Shown in pieces: positions 1-7,985 of a stretch of DNA of 64,000 bases. Position 1 is the stretch's first letter, and each line of letters opens with the position of its first letter. A model generated the notes under the pieces. It saw only the letters and a program-made list of their open reading frames with translations. It did not search any database and had not been told where the DNA came from. Source of the stretch: Aliiroseovarius sediminilitoris (GTDB lineage Bacteria > Pseudomonadota > Alphaproteobacteria > Rhodobacterales > Rhodobacteraceae); contig NZ_FOJB01000001.1 in assembly GCF_900109955.1 (NCBI RefSeq), positions 1,054,001 through 1,118,000 on the forward strand, read 5' to 3'. The position numbers were made by a program, and so were the translations under genes.

Positions 1-1165
1 TGCCATGCCCATTTCGTTGTCACTGCCTTTGCGCGAAGAGGCGCATCAGGGCGGCCCTGTCATCGCCTACCTGGAAAACCTGCTGCCGGACAATCAGGCG
101 ATACGTGAACGCGTTGCTGCACGGGTGCGTGCGGGCGGCACGGACGCGTGGCACATGCTGGAGAAGATCGGCCGCGATTGTGTGGGGGCCTTGCAGTTCG
201 TTTCGGGTGAGATCCCCGAGGTTGGCGCACTCGAGGGAGAGCCCGTTTCCGAGGCGCAGATTGCGGATATGTTACGCAACCTCGCAAGCGCCCCCCTTGG
301 CTTAGACGAGGAAGACGACTTCCGCATTTCTATCGCCGGGGCGCAGGAGAAAACGGCGCTGCTACGCCACGAGGGCGCGTGGATCCGTCCATCGGGGCTC
401 ACCCCAACAACCCATATCCTCAAGACGCAGCTTGGCGTTCTGCCCGCAGGGATCGATTTGTCCGATAGCGTCGAGAACGAGTTTTTCTGCATGAGCTTTT
501 GCCGCGCCATGGGCATGGATGTGGCCGAGGTTGAGATTGCCGACTTCGAAGACGTGCGAAGCCTTGTCGTAACGCGGTTCGATCGGCGCTGGACCAAGGA
601 TGGCCGATTGATCCGCCTCCCGCAGGAAGACTTTTGCCAAGCGCTCTCAGTCCCGCCCAGTCAGAAATACCAAATGGACGGCGGGCCGGGAATCACCGAA
701 GGGATCGGGTTGCTGAAGGGCAGTGATGACCCCGAGGCGGATCAGCGCGTGTTCTTCCGCGCGCAGGTGCTGTTTTGGCTTTTAGGGGCGACGGACGGGC
801 ACGCCAAGAACTTCAGCATCGCATTACGCCCTGGCGGCTTCCGCATGACCCCACTCTACGATGTGCTGAGTGCACAGAAAGCGGTGGATGATGGCCAAAT
901 CCGTCAGAACCGCATGCGCCTCGCGGTGGCGGTGGACGGGCACTATCGGGTAAACGAGGTGGTGCCTCGCCATTTCCCGCAGGCTGCAAAGGCGGCTGGT
1001 TTTGGTGTGGCGCTGGCGGAAGAGATCTTGTCGGACATTGCGACAGAGCTTGAACCCGCCTTGGACAAGACACTAGCAGACCTGCCAGATGGGTTTACAC
1101 AGCCTTTGGCGGAAGCCATTGCCGCTGGCATACGACGCCGGGCAATTGTCTTTCATGCCGTATGA
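1..1165 (+). CDS. hipA: HipA-type serine/threonine kinase toxin, 5' end cut by window edge
   Basis: HipA toxins are Ser/Thr protein kinases; the E. coli member phosphorylates glutamyl-tRNA synthetase and causes persistence. The frame is open to the first base. Compared with the complete copy at 32009-33301, about 44 N-terminal residues are missing, and the ATG at base 5 is internal. The Gly/Ser-loop motif SIAGAQEKTALL, the lysine motif HILK, the catalytic DGHAKNFS and the metal-binding LYDVLS are all present, so the kinase core looks intact. I count 17 amino-acid differences from the second copy over 386 residues. The HipB partner should lie just outside the window. Confidence 0.93.
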   Translation, partial: AMPISLSLPLREEAHQGGPVIAYLENLLPDNQAIRERVAARVRAGGTDAWHMLEKIGRDCVGALQFVSGEIPEVGALEGEPVSEAQIADMLRNLASAPLGLDEEDDFRISIAGAQEKTALLRHEGAWIRPSGLTPTTHILKTQLGVLPAGIDLSDSVENEFFCMSFCRAMGMDVAEVEIADFEDVRSLVVTRFDRRWTKDGRLIRLPQEDFCQALSVPPSQKYQMDGGPGITEGIGLLKGSDDPEADQRVFFRAQVLFWLLGATDGHAKNFSIALRPGGFRMTPLYDVLSAQKAVDDGQIRQNRMRLAVAVDGHYRVNEVVPRHFPQAAKAAGFGVALAEEILSDIATELEPALDKTLADLPDGFTQPLAEAIAAGIRRRAIVFHAV

Positions 1166-1205
1166 TCCGCAGATCATATTTCTGCTTTATGATCCGTGGG
1201 TCATA
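1161..1205. promoter_or_regulatory. Tandem 18-bp palindromes at the 3' end of hipA
   Basis: Two copies of TATGATC-N4-GATCATA lie at 1161-1178 and 1188-1205, exactly 27 bp apart start to start; the second has one arm mismatch. The first overlaps the hipA stop codon. The same arrangement recurs after the second hipA at 33297-33341. The size and spacing suggest a binding site for a dimeric regulator rather than a terminator, since no clear T-run follows. The binder is unknown. Confidence 0.6.
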
Positions 1206-1329
1206 TTGAGTGGCAGGTCGCCTTCATGCAGCAACACGTATTTAGGGCCAGAGTACACCGTGATTGTGAGGTCGCAGGGGCGTCACTCTATTCGATGCAT
1301 CGGATTTTCCATGTGGATGGACGCCAAAG

Positions 1330-1480
1330 CGGACATTAAGTTGAATTGCAGCGAATAACTGCCAAGAGCCCAACCTGTGAATTCAACTATCGCGCTGCGT
1401 GCGCTCGCAGCACAAAATTTGCCGCAGTTGCAACGAACATGACGCTGTCATGCAGCGGACAAACCGGCCGTTCGTATTCT
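1330..1480. repeat. Diverged intergenic repeat, copy A, in the gene-free stretch after hipA
   Basis: The stretch 1206-1588 has no convincing gene. Within it, a segment with AAAGCGGAC, GAGCCCA..CTGTGAATTC and a GCTGCG/CGCAGC hairpin at about 1394 resembles the segment at about 6553-6700 in order and spacing. Such mosaics of short palindromic pieces are common in intergenic DNA of this bacterial group. It may be a relic rather than a functional element. Confidence 0.4.
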
Positions 1481-1588
1481 ACTCAGCGGGAAATTCTGAC
1501 CCAAATCATAAGTTGTGAAACATCCTCGCCATTCCACTGAACTCTGTTGATGTCCGGATAGACTTATGAACGCCTACCTTATGAGCAG

Positions 1589-2125
1589 CTACGAGTATCC
1601 ACTAGTTTCCGCGATGATCTCTTTCGCAATGGAAAACGGAGTCGGCCAACTGGGGTGCAGCACTGCTTTAACGGTCTCTACGTCAACGAAAAGCCGCGCA
1701 CTATGCTTCGCTGCGAGATAGCGCATGTGGCTGTTTTCCTTCAAACACATCATTTCGATTGTTCTCACTCCTCTGTTCTGCGCCATTGCGAACATCTGTT
1801 CAAAGAGGGCATCGCCAATCCCGATGCTTTGCCACTCAGCCTCGACAGAGAAAGCGGCTTCGGTCCTTGATGGCCAGGAATGAAAGAGGCCGCGCAGCTC
1901 TACAATGCCCCTCAGGTGCCGAGAGACAAATGCGCCACACGCGATACTGTCGTACCGAAGAATGTTATGTGCGTATCTCAGGACCGACTCGTCGCTCGCG
2001 CCGCCGCAAAACCTTGCCCGCCGGGTCTGACCATCCAGCCGAAGAAAGTGTTCACAAATATCATCTTGGTCTGCGGAACGGAGACGACGGACGACCAGGT
2101 CCTGTGGGGTTCTTTTATCGCACAT
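1589..2125 (-). CDS. GNAT family N-acetyltransferase
   Basis: This is a 178-residue acetyltransferase-like protein of the GNAT fold, which moves an acetyl group from acetyl-CoA to an amine; the substrate cannot be told. The N-terminal half reads DLVVRRLRSADQDDICEHF, a typical GNAT beta1-alpha1 start. The acetyl-CoA loop region is WQSIGIGDALFEQMFAMA, where Q-x-x-G-I-G matches the family's Q/RxxGxG/A motif. The frame stays open further upstream, but the ATG at 2125 is preceded by AGGAG about ten bases away, so that start was chosen. It stands alone, converging on nothing obvious. Confidence 0.75.
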   Translation of the reverse strand: MCDKRTPQDLVVRRLRSADQDDICEHFLRLDGQTRRARFCGGASDESVLRYAHNILRYDSIACGAFVSRHLRGIVELRGLFHSWPSRTEAAFSVEAEWQSIGIGDALFEQMFAMAQNRGVRTIEMMCLKENSHMRYLAAKHSARLFVDVETVKAVLHPSWPTPFSIAKEIIAETSGYS

Positions 2126-2307
2126 TCTTCGGGGCTCCTGCTTGGCAGGTTGGTTCGAGCCAGCACCTTCGGGAGGAGGTGAAGATGCTGGCCCGTTTGC
2201 GTTGGCGCTCCCTGTTGATGTGTTCGCCGCCGCCCATGCTGGCCTACTCTGGGAGGAGCGAGAACCAGCACGTTTCTTGTATGCTTCTGACCTAAAAGCG
2301 TGCGCCC

Positions 2308-2535
2308 TTATTCGTCGGCCATCAATTTCTCCGCGTATTCCGGGATTTCGGATCGCGAGATACCGATCTGAGCGAGCTGGTAGTCGGTCATATTCGCAAG
2401 CGTGGAGAGCATTCGAGCCATTTGAAGCGCCTTCAAGGCCGCCTTCGCTCTGGTTCCAACCCACGCCAACAACGCGATTGATGTACCGACGACGTTACCG
2501 CGTTCAGGTCCGGCTGTATGGGTGCTAAAGGCCAT
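2308..2535 (-). CDS. DUF1127 small protein, second of a tandem pair
   Basis: This is a 75-residue protein. Its C-terminal half (LSTLANMTDYQLAQIGISRS) carries the DUF1127 pattern of an L-x-x-L-x-D-x-x-L-x-D-I-G-I-x-R-x type, in which an arginine-rich or basic short helix is followed by a conserved Gly-Ile. Small DUF1127 proteins of alphaproteobacteria bind RNA or act in phosphate and carbon adaptation in some species; the role here is unknown. The ATG at 2535 follows a GGAGG and overlaps the end of the upstream DUF1127 gene by 11 bases, so the two are very likely translated from one mRNA. Confidence 0.7.
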   Translation of the reverse strand: MAFSTHTAGPERGNVVGTSIALLAWVGTRAKAALKALQMARMLSTLANMTDYQLAQIGISRSEIPEYAEKLMADE

Positions 2536-2749
2536 AGGCCGCCTCCATCGCCAGTCTTTTGATGTTGCTGCGCGGAATGCCCAGATCCCCCAGCTCACGG
2601 TCGGACAGGACCGAGAGTTCGTGAAAGGTTGTGCGATAGACCCGCCGCTTGGCCTGTGCCTTGCGAAAGTGATCCAGTTTCTGATGAAAGAACGTGCGGC
2701 CAGCATCGAAAACGACATCCAGCCCAACGTTTGATCGTGTGATTGCCAT
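2525..2749 (-). CDS. DUF1127 small protein, first of a tandem pair
   Basis: This is a 74-residue protein ending in FHELSVLSDRELGDLGIPRS, a textbook DUF1127 C-terminal motif. The N-terminal part is basic and helical (FFHQKLDHFRKAQAKRR). A GAGG lies seven bases before the ATG at 2749. It is the upstream member of a two-gene unit with the DUF1127 gene at 2308-2535. It is divergently placed from the LysR gene at 2881, with a 131-base shared upstream region, so LysR control is possible but unproven. Confidence 0.8.
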   Translation of the reverse strand: MAITRSNVGLDVVFDAGRTFFHQKLDHFRKAQAKRRVYRTTFHELSVLSDRELGDLGIPRSNIKRLAMEAAYGL

Positions 2750-2880
2750 GATAGTGCCTCGTCTATTGCCGCAGCGCAGTATTTATGCTGCACTGCAGCA
2801 GTACGTGTATTTGGTAGCGCTCACAATTGGTCGATTTGGCAATGGACCCATGCCAGATTGGAACAGGCAGGTGACATAAG

Positions 2881-3792
2881 ATGGATATCTCAGCACAAAT
2901 GCTGATATTTGCGACCGTGGTGGAACAGGGTAGTATTTCTGCGGCTGCAAGATCGATGGGGCAAACGCCCTCGGCCGTCAGCAAACAAATCGGACTCCTT
3001 GAAGATCATGTGCATTACCGCTTGCTCAATCGCACGAGAACTGGTGTGTCGCCAACGCGAGAGGGGCAGGACTTCTACGAGAAATGCAAAGCCATGGCTG
3101 AAAAGTTCAAAGAGGCGGAAGCGATGATCCACAATCTTGATGGTGTACCGCGCGGAGAACTCAAAATCGCATCCACGGTTGCGTTTGGTAAGTCCCAACT
3201 GATCCCAGCGCTGCCAGAGTTCATGGAAGAGAATCCGGAGGTTCAGGTTTCATTGGACCTGACAGATAGGGAAATCGATCTTCCAACTGAAGGATTCGAC
3301 GCGGCCATTTGCTTTGCTGAGCAACGCAAGAACCCCGATATGGTTGTGAGGCGCATCATGCAAAGCCGCAGGGTGTTATGCGCCTCGCCCGATTATCTTG
3401 AGCGGTCAGGGGTGCCGACGAACTTTGCTGAGTTGGCCGAACACAACTGCCTTAGGGTAGCGGGTAAAAGTCAACGGAACGCCTGGAATAGTATTGAACC
3501 GACGAACGGTGAAAGATTTGAAGCAACGGGAAATTTTGAGGGGAACAGCACTGATGTTGTATTTCGGGCCGCGCTCGCAGGGATGGGGATCGCGCGACTA
3601 CCCTGCTATATGGCAAACAGGAAGTTTAAGTCCGGTGAACTCGTCCATGTCATGCCAGAGTATGCGCCGCCCAGCACCGATATCGTGGTAATGTTTGCCG
3701 ACAGGCGCAATCTAGCGCCGAAAACGCGTGCTTTCGTGGACTATCTGGTGCGGCGGTTTATGGACGTTCAAAGCTATCAAATGACTGGTTAG
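2881..3792 (+). CDS. LysR family transcriptional regulator
   Basis: This is a 303-residue LysR-type regulator. The N-terminal winged helix (residues about 1-60) includes VVEQGSISAAARSMGQTPSA and VSKQIGLLED, the recognition helix region. The C-terminal half is the periplasmic-binding-protein-like effector domain, with FDAAICFAEQ and a typical GIARLPCYMA segment. The length is standard. It ends 37 bases before the carboxymuconolactone-decarboxylase-like gene, which is a likely target or co-transcribed partner. It is divergent from the DUF1127 pair. The effector molecule cannot be predicted. Confidence 0.9.
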   Translation: MDISAQMLIFATVVEQGSISAAARSMGQTPSAVSKQIGLLEDHVHYRLLNRTRTGVSPTREGQDFYEKCKAMAEKFKEAEAMIHNLDGVPRGELKIASTVAFGKSQLIPALPEFMEENPEVQVSLDLTDREIDLPTEGFDAAICFAEQRKNPDMVVRRIMQSRRVLCASPDYLERSGVPTNFAELAEHNCLRVAGKSQRNAWNSIEPTNGERFEATGNFEGNSTDVVFRAALAGMGIARLPCYMANRKFKSGELVHVMPEYAPPSTDIVVMFADRRNLAPKTRAFVDYLVRRFMDVQSYQMTG

Positions 3793-3829
3793 ATGGCACA
3801 TAGCTGATCAGATGCAATGAGGTGACAAT

Positions 3830-4210
3830 TTGGCTGAGAACACCACTGACATAGGGCGAGAGCTGTCCGAGCAGCTGAACCCGGGGATGGAAGACGCATT
3901 GAACGCGCGCTATGGGCACTTGCTGCCCGGAATGGCTGAAGGCGTGGTCGATTTCGCCTATGGCCGCCAGTACGCGCGGCCGGGCCTTGGTCTTCGCGAC
4001 AGGTATTTGGCGACCATCGCTGCTTTGGCGGCCTTGGGAGGACAGACCAAGCCTCAACTCAAAGTGAACATCGCGGGCGGGCGCAAGGCTGGCTTGACGC
4101 AAGAAGAGATTGCAGAAGTGATCTGGCAAATGGCGCTATACGGTGGGTTTCCGTCGGCGATCAATGCGTTGAACGCCGCGCTGGAGGTTTTCGAGGAAGA
4201 AGAGGCGTGA
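3830..4210 (+). CDS. Carboxymuconolactone decarboxylase family protein
   Basis: This is a 126-residue all-helical protein of the CMD/AhpD-like family. Diagnostic stretches are [16 protein letters not shown] and [20 protein letters not shown], which match PcaC-like decarboxylases. It lacks the CxxC pair of AhpD peroxidase-like members, so a redox role is less likely. The start is TTG at 3830, chosen because GAGGTGA lies a few bases upstream and because no ATG fits the family's N-terminus. It directly follows the LysR gene and was probably acquired or regulated with it. Confidence 0.82.
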   Translation: MAENTTDIGRELSEQLNPGMEDALNARYGHLLPGMAEGVVDFAYGRQYARPGLGLRDRYLATIAALAALGGQTKPQLKVNIAGGRKAGLTQEEIAEVIWQMALYGGFPSAINALNAALEVFEEEEA

Positions 4211-4300
4211 CCAGTCGATCTCCCGATGCTCGACGCCACCCGATTTCGACCCCCTCGCAACGATCAAAGTGAGTTCGCTCATAGCTGCGTCAGGGCCTTC

Positions 4301-5059
4301 CTAAGCTACCCATCCCGTTGCTAATCTTGCTTCCCAGTTTGGATGGTTGGCGGCCTTCGCCAGCTGTATCATTCGGCTCGGGTCATAGGGGACGTGTCGG
4401 AACATGGTCACCCATCCGTTGGTTGTTTTCTCAGCGACGGCATAGCAAGCTGCACTCGTGCCTGTTTGAACGACATGATGAACGGGCGTCTTATCGATGT
4501 AGCCCGGGCACCCGACACTGCCGGGGTTCAGGACCACGCGACCATCAGGTAGGTCCATTCGGCGTGGGAGATGGGTGTGGCCACACAGCAGAAGGCTCGC
4601 GTCGATGCTAGATGCCTCATCAGCAACTTCGTCACGCGATCTGAGGATAATATCTCCTTGTGGCGAAACCTTTTCCATCCAGTAAGTCGTGTCGCTCTTC
4701 GGTGTCCCGTGACAGGCGAAAACGTCTTCTGACAACCAGAGCGTCGTAGGCAGCTCCCGAAGCCAGTTCAAATGATGTTCGTCAAGCTGGTCGAAGGCGA
4801 CACCATCAATTGAGATCATGTCCTCACGCTTGTTCTCGACAAGCCACCGGTCATGATTGCCACGAATAGCAGGCATTTCGTTAGATAGAAGCAGTTCGGC
4901 AGTTTCACTCGCTGCCATCGGGCCACTCAGATGATCCCCAAGATTAACGACGCTTTCTATACCCTGATCCGAGATGTCCTGAAAGACTGCTTCCAAAGCG
5001 TCAGAGTTGCTATGAATATCGGCAATGACCGCGAAACGGTTGGGATCAAAGTCTTGCAT
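4301..5059 (-). CDS. Calcineurin-like metallophosphoesterase
   Basis: This is a 252-residue metallophosphoesterase with the metal-binding motifs in order: ADIHSN (about residue 13), VVNLGDHL (about 39), RGNHD (about 66), and CGHTHLPRR (about 161). This is the YfcE/DUF2437-type single-domain layout that hydrolyses phosphomono- or diesters with two divalent metals. There is no signal peptide, so it is cytoplasmic. It stands between the CMD gene (plus strand, convergent) and the LysE gene (divergent). The natural substrate is unknown. Confidence 0.88.
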   Translation of the reverse strand: MQDFDPNRFAVIADIHSNSDALEAVFQDISDQGIESVVNLGDHLSGPMAASETAELLLSNEMPAIRGNHDRWLVENKREDMISIDGVAFDQLDEHHLNWLRELPTTLWLSEDVFACHGTPKSDTTYWMEKVSPQGDIILRSRDEVADEASSIDASLLLCGHTHLPRRMDLPDGRVVLNPGSVGCPGYIDKTPVHHVVQTGTSAACYAVAEKTTNGWVTMFRHVPYDPSRMIQLAKAANHPNWEARLATGWVA

Positions 5060-5146
5060 TTAAGCATCTTAGCAAGGCTCGGGCATCAGAGCAGCCAAAT
5101 TCACGATATTTCTTGGCATTTTTGGCTCTCTGCCTAATTTGACAGC

Positions 5147-5779
5147 ATGTCACCTGAGATCATCCTGACAACCTTTCTCGCCGGTATGCTCTATGTGCTC
5201 ATCCCAGGTCCGGCGACGCTTGCTGCGCTGAGCTTATCGGCGACCGATGGGCGTGCGGCCTGCGTTCGGTTTCTGGGGTGTCACCTTGTCGGCGACCTCA
5301 TGTGGTCAGCGGCAGCGATCCTTGCAATCGTAGGTGTGTCGCAACTTGGGCCTGCGCTCTTCGATACCCTCGGGCTGATCTGCGGCCTCTATCTTATTTA
5401 CCTCGGCATCAATGCACTGCGCAGTCCGAGTGCGGGAAACACTCGCTCTATCAAGAACCCGTGGCGATCCGGGTTGCTATTTGGGTTGACCAACCCGAAA
5501 GCCTATCCCTTCGCCTTGACGATGTTTACTGCTGTGTTTTCACGCTTCGATGAAGCTATGTCGCTCTCGCATGTGTTTCCTCTGGTGGCCGCCGCGTTCA
5601 GCGGCTTTCTGGTTGCTACGGGCTTCGTTGTCCTTTGGACCGGACTGCCGATTACGCGAAAACTTTTCCTGCGATACGGACGCTGGATTACGAGAGCGAC
5701 GGGGCTGGTCTTCATCGCTTTTGGAGCGAAGTCGATCGTTGATGCCGTCAACGGCTTCCGCGCTAGAGCAACTATCTAG
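5147..5779 (+). CDS. LysE/RhtB family amino-acid exporter
   Basis: This is a 210-residue membrane protein of the LysE/RhtB superfamily, exporters of amino acids and related compounds. The conserved N-terminal PGPATLAALSLS motif (about residues 20-31) and the central NPKAYPFAL motif are both present. About five to six hydrophobic segments are visible, and the C-terminus ends in the usual short basic loop. It is transcribed divergently from the phosphoesterase, with 87 bases between them. The substrate cannot be deduced. Confidence 0.88.
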   Translation: MSPEIILTTFLAGMLYVLIPGPATLAALSLSATDGRAACVRFLGCHLVGDLMWSAAAILAIVGVSQLGPALFDTLGLICGLYLIYLGINALRSPSAGNTRSIKNPWRSGLLFGLTNPKAYPFALTMFTAVFSRFDEAMSLSHVFPLVAAAFSGFLVATGFVVLWTGLPITRKLFLRYGRWITRATGLVFIAFGAKSIVDAVNGFRARATI

Positions 5780-5883
5780 GAATCGCTTCGCCCGAAGAAA
5801 GCTAACCTTGCCATAGACGATACAATCTCATTGCCAGCGTGGTGCTGGTGATTGGGTTTGGAGGGTGGATCGGAGGGCAAATC

Positions 5884-6516
5884 ATGCCAAGAGTCCAACT
5901 TCCTGCAACAACCCCGAAACGCAACGCCTGGAACAAGGGGCGGATCATCGGTCAGAAGAGGCCGCTGTTGCCGAAACAGGTCTGGGCAATCCGGGCAAGG
6001 CTCGAACTTGCGGGCAATTTGCGTGACCTGGCCTTGTTCAACGTCGCCATCGACAGCAAACTGCGCGGCTGTGATCTTGTCAAATTGGCAGTGTCTGATC
6101 TGGTCAAAGATGACCGGGTACGCGAACGTGTTTCAGTGATCCAGAGCAAGACCAAGCGACCTGTTCAGTTCGAACTAACGGAAAACACGCGTGAAACTGT
6201 CTTGGCCTGGGTCAAATCGCCAGAGATGTATGCATGTCGGTTCATGTTCCCCAGTAGGTTCCACGACAGGCCACACATCTCCACCCGCCAGTACGGACGG
6301 TTGGTTCGTGATTGGGTGACCGCAATTGATCTAGAGCCAAGCGGATATGGCACCCATTCGCTCCGCCGGACAAAGGCAGCAGAGATATACCGAAAAACTG
6401 GCAACCTCCGCGCAGTCCAATTGCTGCTCGGCCATACTAAGGTTGACAGCACTGTTCGTTACCTCGGCGTCGAACTAGAAGATGCACTGAGCATAGCTGA
6501 GCGCATCGACATCTGA
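5884..6516 (+). CDS. Tyrosine recombinase, catalytic-domain type
   Basis: This is a 210-residue tyrosine recombinase consisting mainly of the catalytic domain. The catalytic set is visible: Arg in DSKLRGCDLVKL, the Lys-bearing beta strand QSKTKRPVQFEL, HSLRRTKAAEIY (HxxR), LLGHTKVDSTVRY with the second His, and the nucleophile Tyr at the end of that motif. The start at 5884 follows GGAGGG by six bases; the frame is open 45 bases further upstream. Such short recombinases are frequent stand-alone genes in Rhodobacteraceae. No att site was found beside it, so its element is unclear. Confidence 0.85.
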   Translation: MPRVQLPATTPKRNAWNKGRIIGQKRPLLPKQVWAIRARLELAGNLRDLALFNVAIDSKLRGCDLVKLAVSDLVKDDRVRERVSVIQSKTKRPVQFELTENTRETVLAWVKSPEMYACRFMFPSRFHDRPHISTRQYGRLVRDWVTAIDLEPSGYGTHSLRRTKAAEIYRKTGNLRAVQLLLGHTKVDSTVRYLGVELEDALSIAERIDI

Positions 6517-6524
6517 GCCATATT

Positions 6525-6547
6525 GGCGAACGGTCCTGCCGTTCGCC
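6525..6547. terminator. Perfect hairpin after the recombinase gene
   Basis: GGCGAACGG and CCGTTCGCC form a perfect 9-bp stem around the five-base loop TCCTG, eight bases after the recombinase stop. There is no T-run, so intrinsic termination is uncertain; it may be part of the mosaic intergenic repeat that follows. Confidence 0.45.
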
Positions 6548-6552
6548 ATTCC

Positions 6553-6700
6553 AAAGCGGATGTCTGTCCGTTGCGCGGCGGGGGTCGGTGCTGAGCCCAT
6601 TCTGTGAGTTCGAATTTCTCGCTGCGCGTGCTCGCAGCGTAGAGAAAACTGCGGGTGCATAATTGATTCTGATGCTATGCGGCGAAGATATCGGCCATTC
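6553..6700. repeat. Diverged intergenic repeat, copy B
   Basis: This segment shares ordered blocks with 1330-1480: AAAGCGGA, GAGCCCA..CTGTGA.TTC, and a GCTGCG-N6-CGCAGC hairpin at about 6622. The rest has drifted. A weaker, inverted relative may lie near 12730-12830. No gene is seen in 6517-6771. Confidence 0.4.
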
Positions 6701-6771
6701 ATGCCGGTCGCAGCGAGAAAGTTATCCGAATGGCTGCACCAAATCGGGTTCTTTGGCGCAGCCTCTCGTCG

Positions 6772-7098
6772 TTAGCCCGCCTTTAGGTAGGGAATTGCAC
6801 CTGCAATATCTGTGTCGTCAATGACGTGGAAATTGCTGACGCTTCCTGCCTGGCGCGCTTTCCCATACGGAGCGTAGTTAGGATCCGAGGCAAAGCGGTC
6901 TAACGCGGCCCGTGTCGGAAATTCAAGAATAGCGATCAGGGTACTGTCTTTGTCCCGACCTTCAAGCGTTTCAATATTTCCACTGCGGGACAGGTACTTA
7001 CCGCCATGTTTCTTGACCAGATCGTGGACATTGGCGGCGTAGTCTGGGACCCAGCTGTCGTCTGTAACTTTGATATCTGCTATTAAAAATACACTCAT
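6772..7098 (-). CDS. DUF1330 family protein
   Basis: This is a 108-residue small protein of the DUF1330 family, which has a ferredoxin-like (dimeric alpha-beta barrel) fold. The family pattern is visible in FLIADIKVTDDSWVPDY, GGKYLSRSG and AILEFPTRAALDRFASDPNY. The start at 7098 (MSVFLIADI) has GGAG upstream and fits the family's length; the frame is open 33 bases more. It is divergent from the HxlR gene at 7271 and shares with it a regulatory region holding an inverted repeat, so it is a plausible target of that regulator. Confidence 0.8.
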   Translation of the reverse strand: MSVFLIADIKVTDDSWVPDYAANVHDLVKKHGGKYLSRSGNIETLEGRDKDSTLIAILEFPTRAALDRFASDPNYAPYGKARQAGSVSNFHVIDDTDIAGAIPYLKAG

Positions 7099-7212
7099 CG
7101 GTTTCTCCAATTGAACTTCAGCATCGACCATCGAGGCTTATGGATTGAACCTATGAGACGCCGCCCCAACCGATCCAGTCACCGATCTGAACCATCAGAT
7201 TCAGTTTCTGAA

Positions 7213-7239
7213 CTAGGCCAATAAAATATTCGGGCCTAG
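7213..7239. promoter_or_regulatory. Inverted repeat in the DUF1330/HxlR divergent region
   Basis: CTAGGCC (7213-7219) and GGCCTAG (7233-7239) form a perfect 7-bp inverted repeat around an AT-rich centre. It lies 32 bases upstream of the HxlR start. TCTGAAC also occurs twice nearby. These are candidate operators for the adjacent HxlR protein. Confidence 0.45.
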
Positions 7240-7270
7240 GGTGATCCTTAACGAGAAAAGGAAACGCGAT

Positions 7271-7963
7271 ATGACCCAAGCTGGATACAAACAATTCTGC
7301 CCCGTCGCCATGGCATCAGAAGTACTCTGCACACGCTGGACCATGGTCTTAATGCGTGAACTTGTGGCTGGAACCACCAGATTCAATGACTTGCGACGCG
7401 GCGTGCCGAAAATGTCGCCAGCTCTTTTGTCCACTCGACTGAAGGAATTGGAACTGGCGGGCGTGGTTGAACGCAAGCCTTCGAAAACCGACAAGGGAAT
7501 TTTCGAATATCACCTGACCGAAGCCGGGAAAGATCTGCGCCCGGTCGTCGAGGCTATCGGCATGTGGGGCCAGAAATGGGTGGAATCTTCGCTGTCATTG
7601 AAGAACCTCGACCCATCGTTGTTGATGTGGGACATGCGTCGCAACTTAAATCCATCCCCGCTACCGCCCATTCGGACGGCCGTTCAGTTTCTGTACTCAG
7701 ATTTGCCTTCCACGAAAAACCTGTGGTGGTTGGTCATTGAACCTAGCGGCGAGGTCGATCTTTGCTGGTCTGATCCGGGGTTTGAAATCAATCTCTATGT
7801 GACGACCGATTTGCGAACGATGACCGCGATATGGATGGGACTGGGCACCCTCGAAAGCGAGCGGGACAAAATCGAACTGCTGGGCGAACGACAAGTCGCA
7901 GAAACCATGCAAGTTTGGCTGGGACTTAGCCCCTTCGCAAAACAAAAGAAACTTGTGGCCTAG
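7271..7963 (+). CDS. HxlR family regulator with C-terminal ligand-like domain (paralog 1)
   Basis: This is a 230-residue protein. Residues about 1-100 are an HxlR winged helix: FCPVAMASEVLCTRWTMVLM, then RFNDLRRGVPKMSPALLSTR and LKELELAGVVERKPS. The extra C-terminal 120 residues resemble the SCP2-like extension seen in a subgroup of HxlR proteins. Most family members stop at about 110-150 residues, so this is the long type. The start at 7271 follows AAAAGGAAA. It has two relatives nearby, at 7986-8699 and 11892-12602. Confidence 0.87.
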   Translation: MTQAGYKQFCPVAMASEVLCTRWTMVLMRELVAGTTRFNDLRRGVPKMSPALLSTRLKELELAGVVERKPSKTDKGIFEYHLTEAGKDLRPVVEAIGMWGQKWVESSLSLKNLDPSLLMWDMRRNLNPSPLPPIRTAVQFLYSDLPSTKNLWWLVIEPSGEVDLCWSDPGFEINLYVTTDLRTMTAIWMGLGTLESERDKIELLGERQVAETMQVWLGLSPFAKQKKLVA

Positions 7964-7985
7964 TAGAGAGATGGGCAGACCGGTG

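Noticed and set aside
2126-2464. Upstream extension of the GNAT gene by 113 codons
   Set aside because: The extension is low in complexity and unlike any acetyltransferase domain, while the ATG at 2125 has a proper AGGAG.
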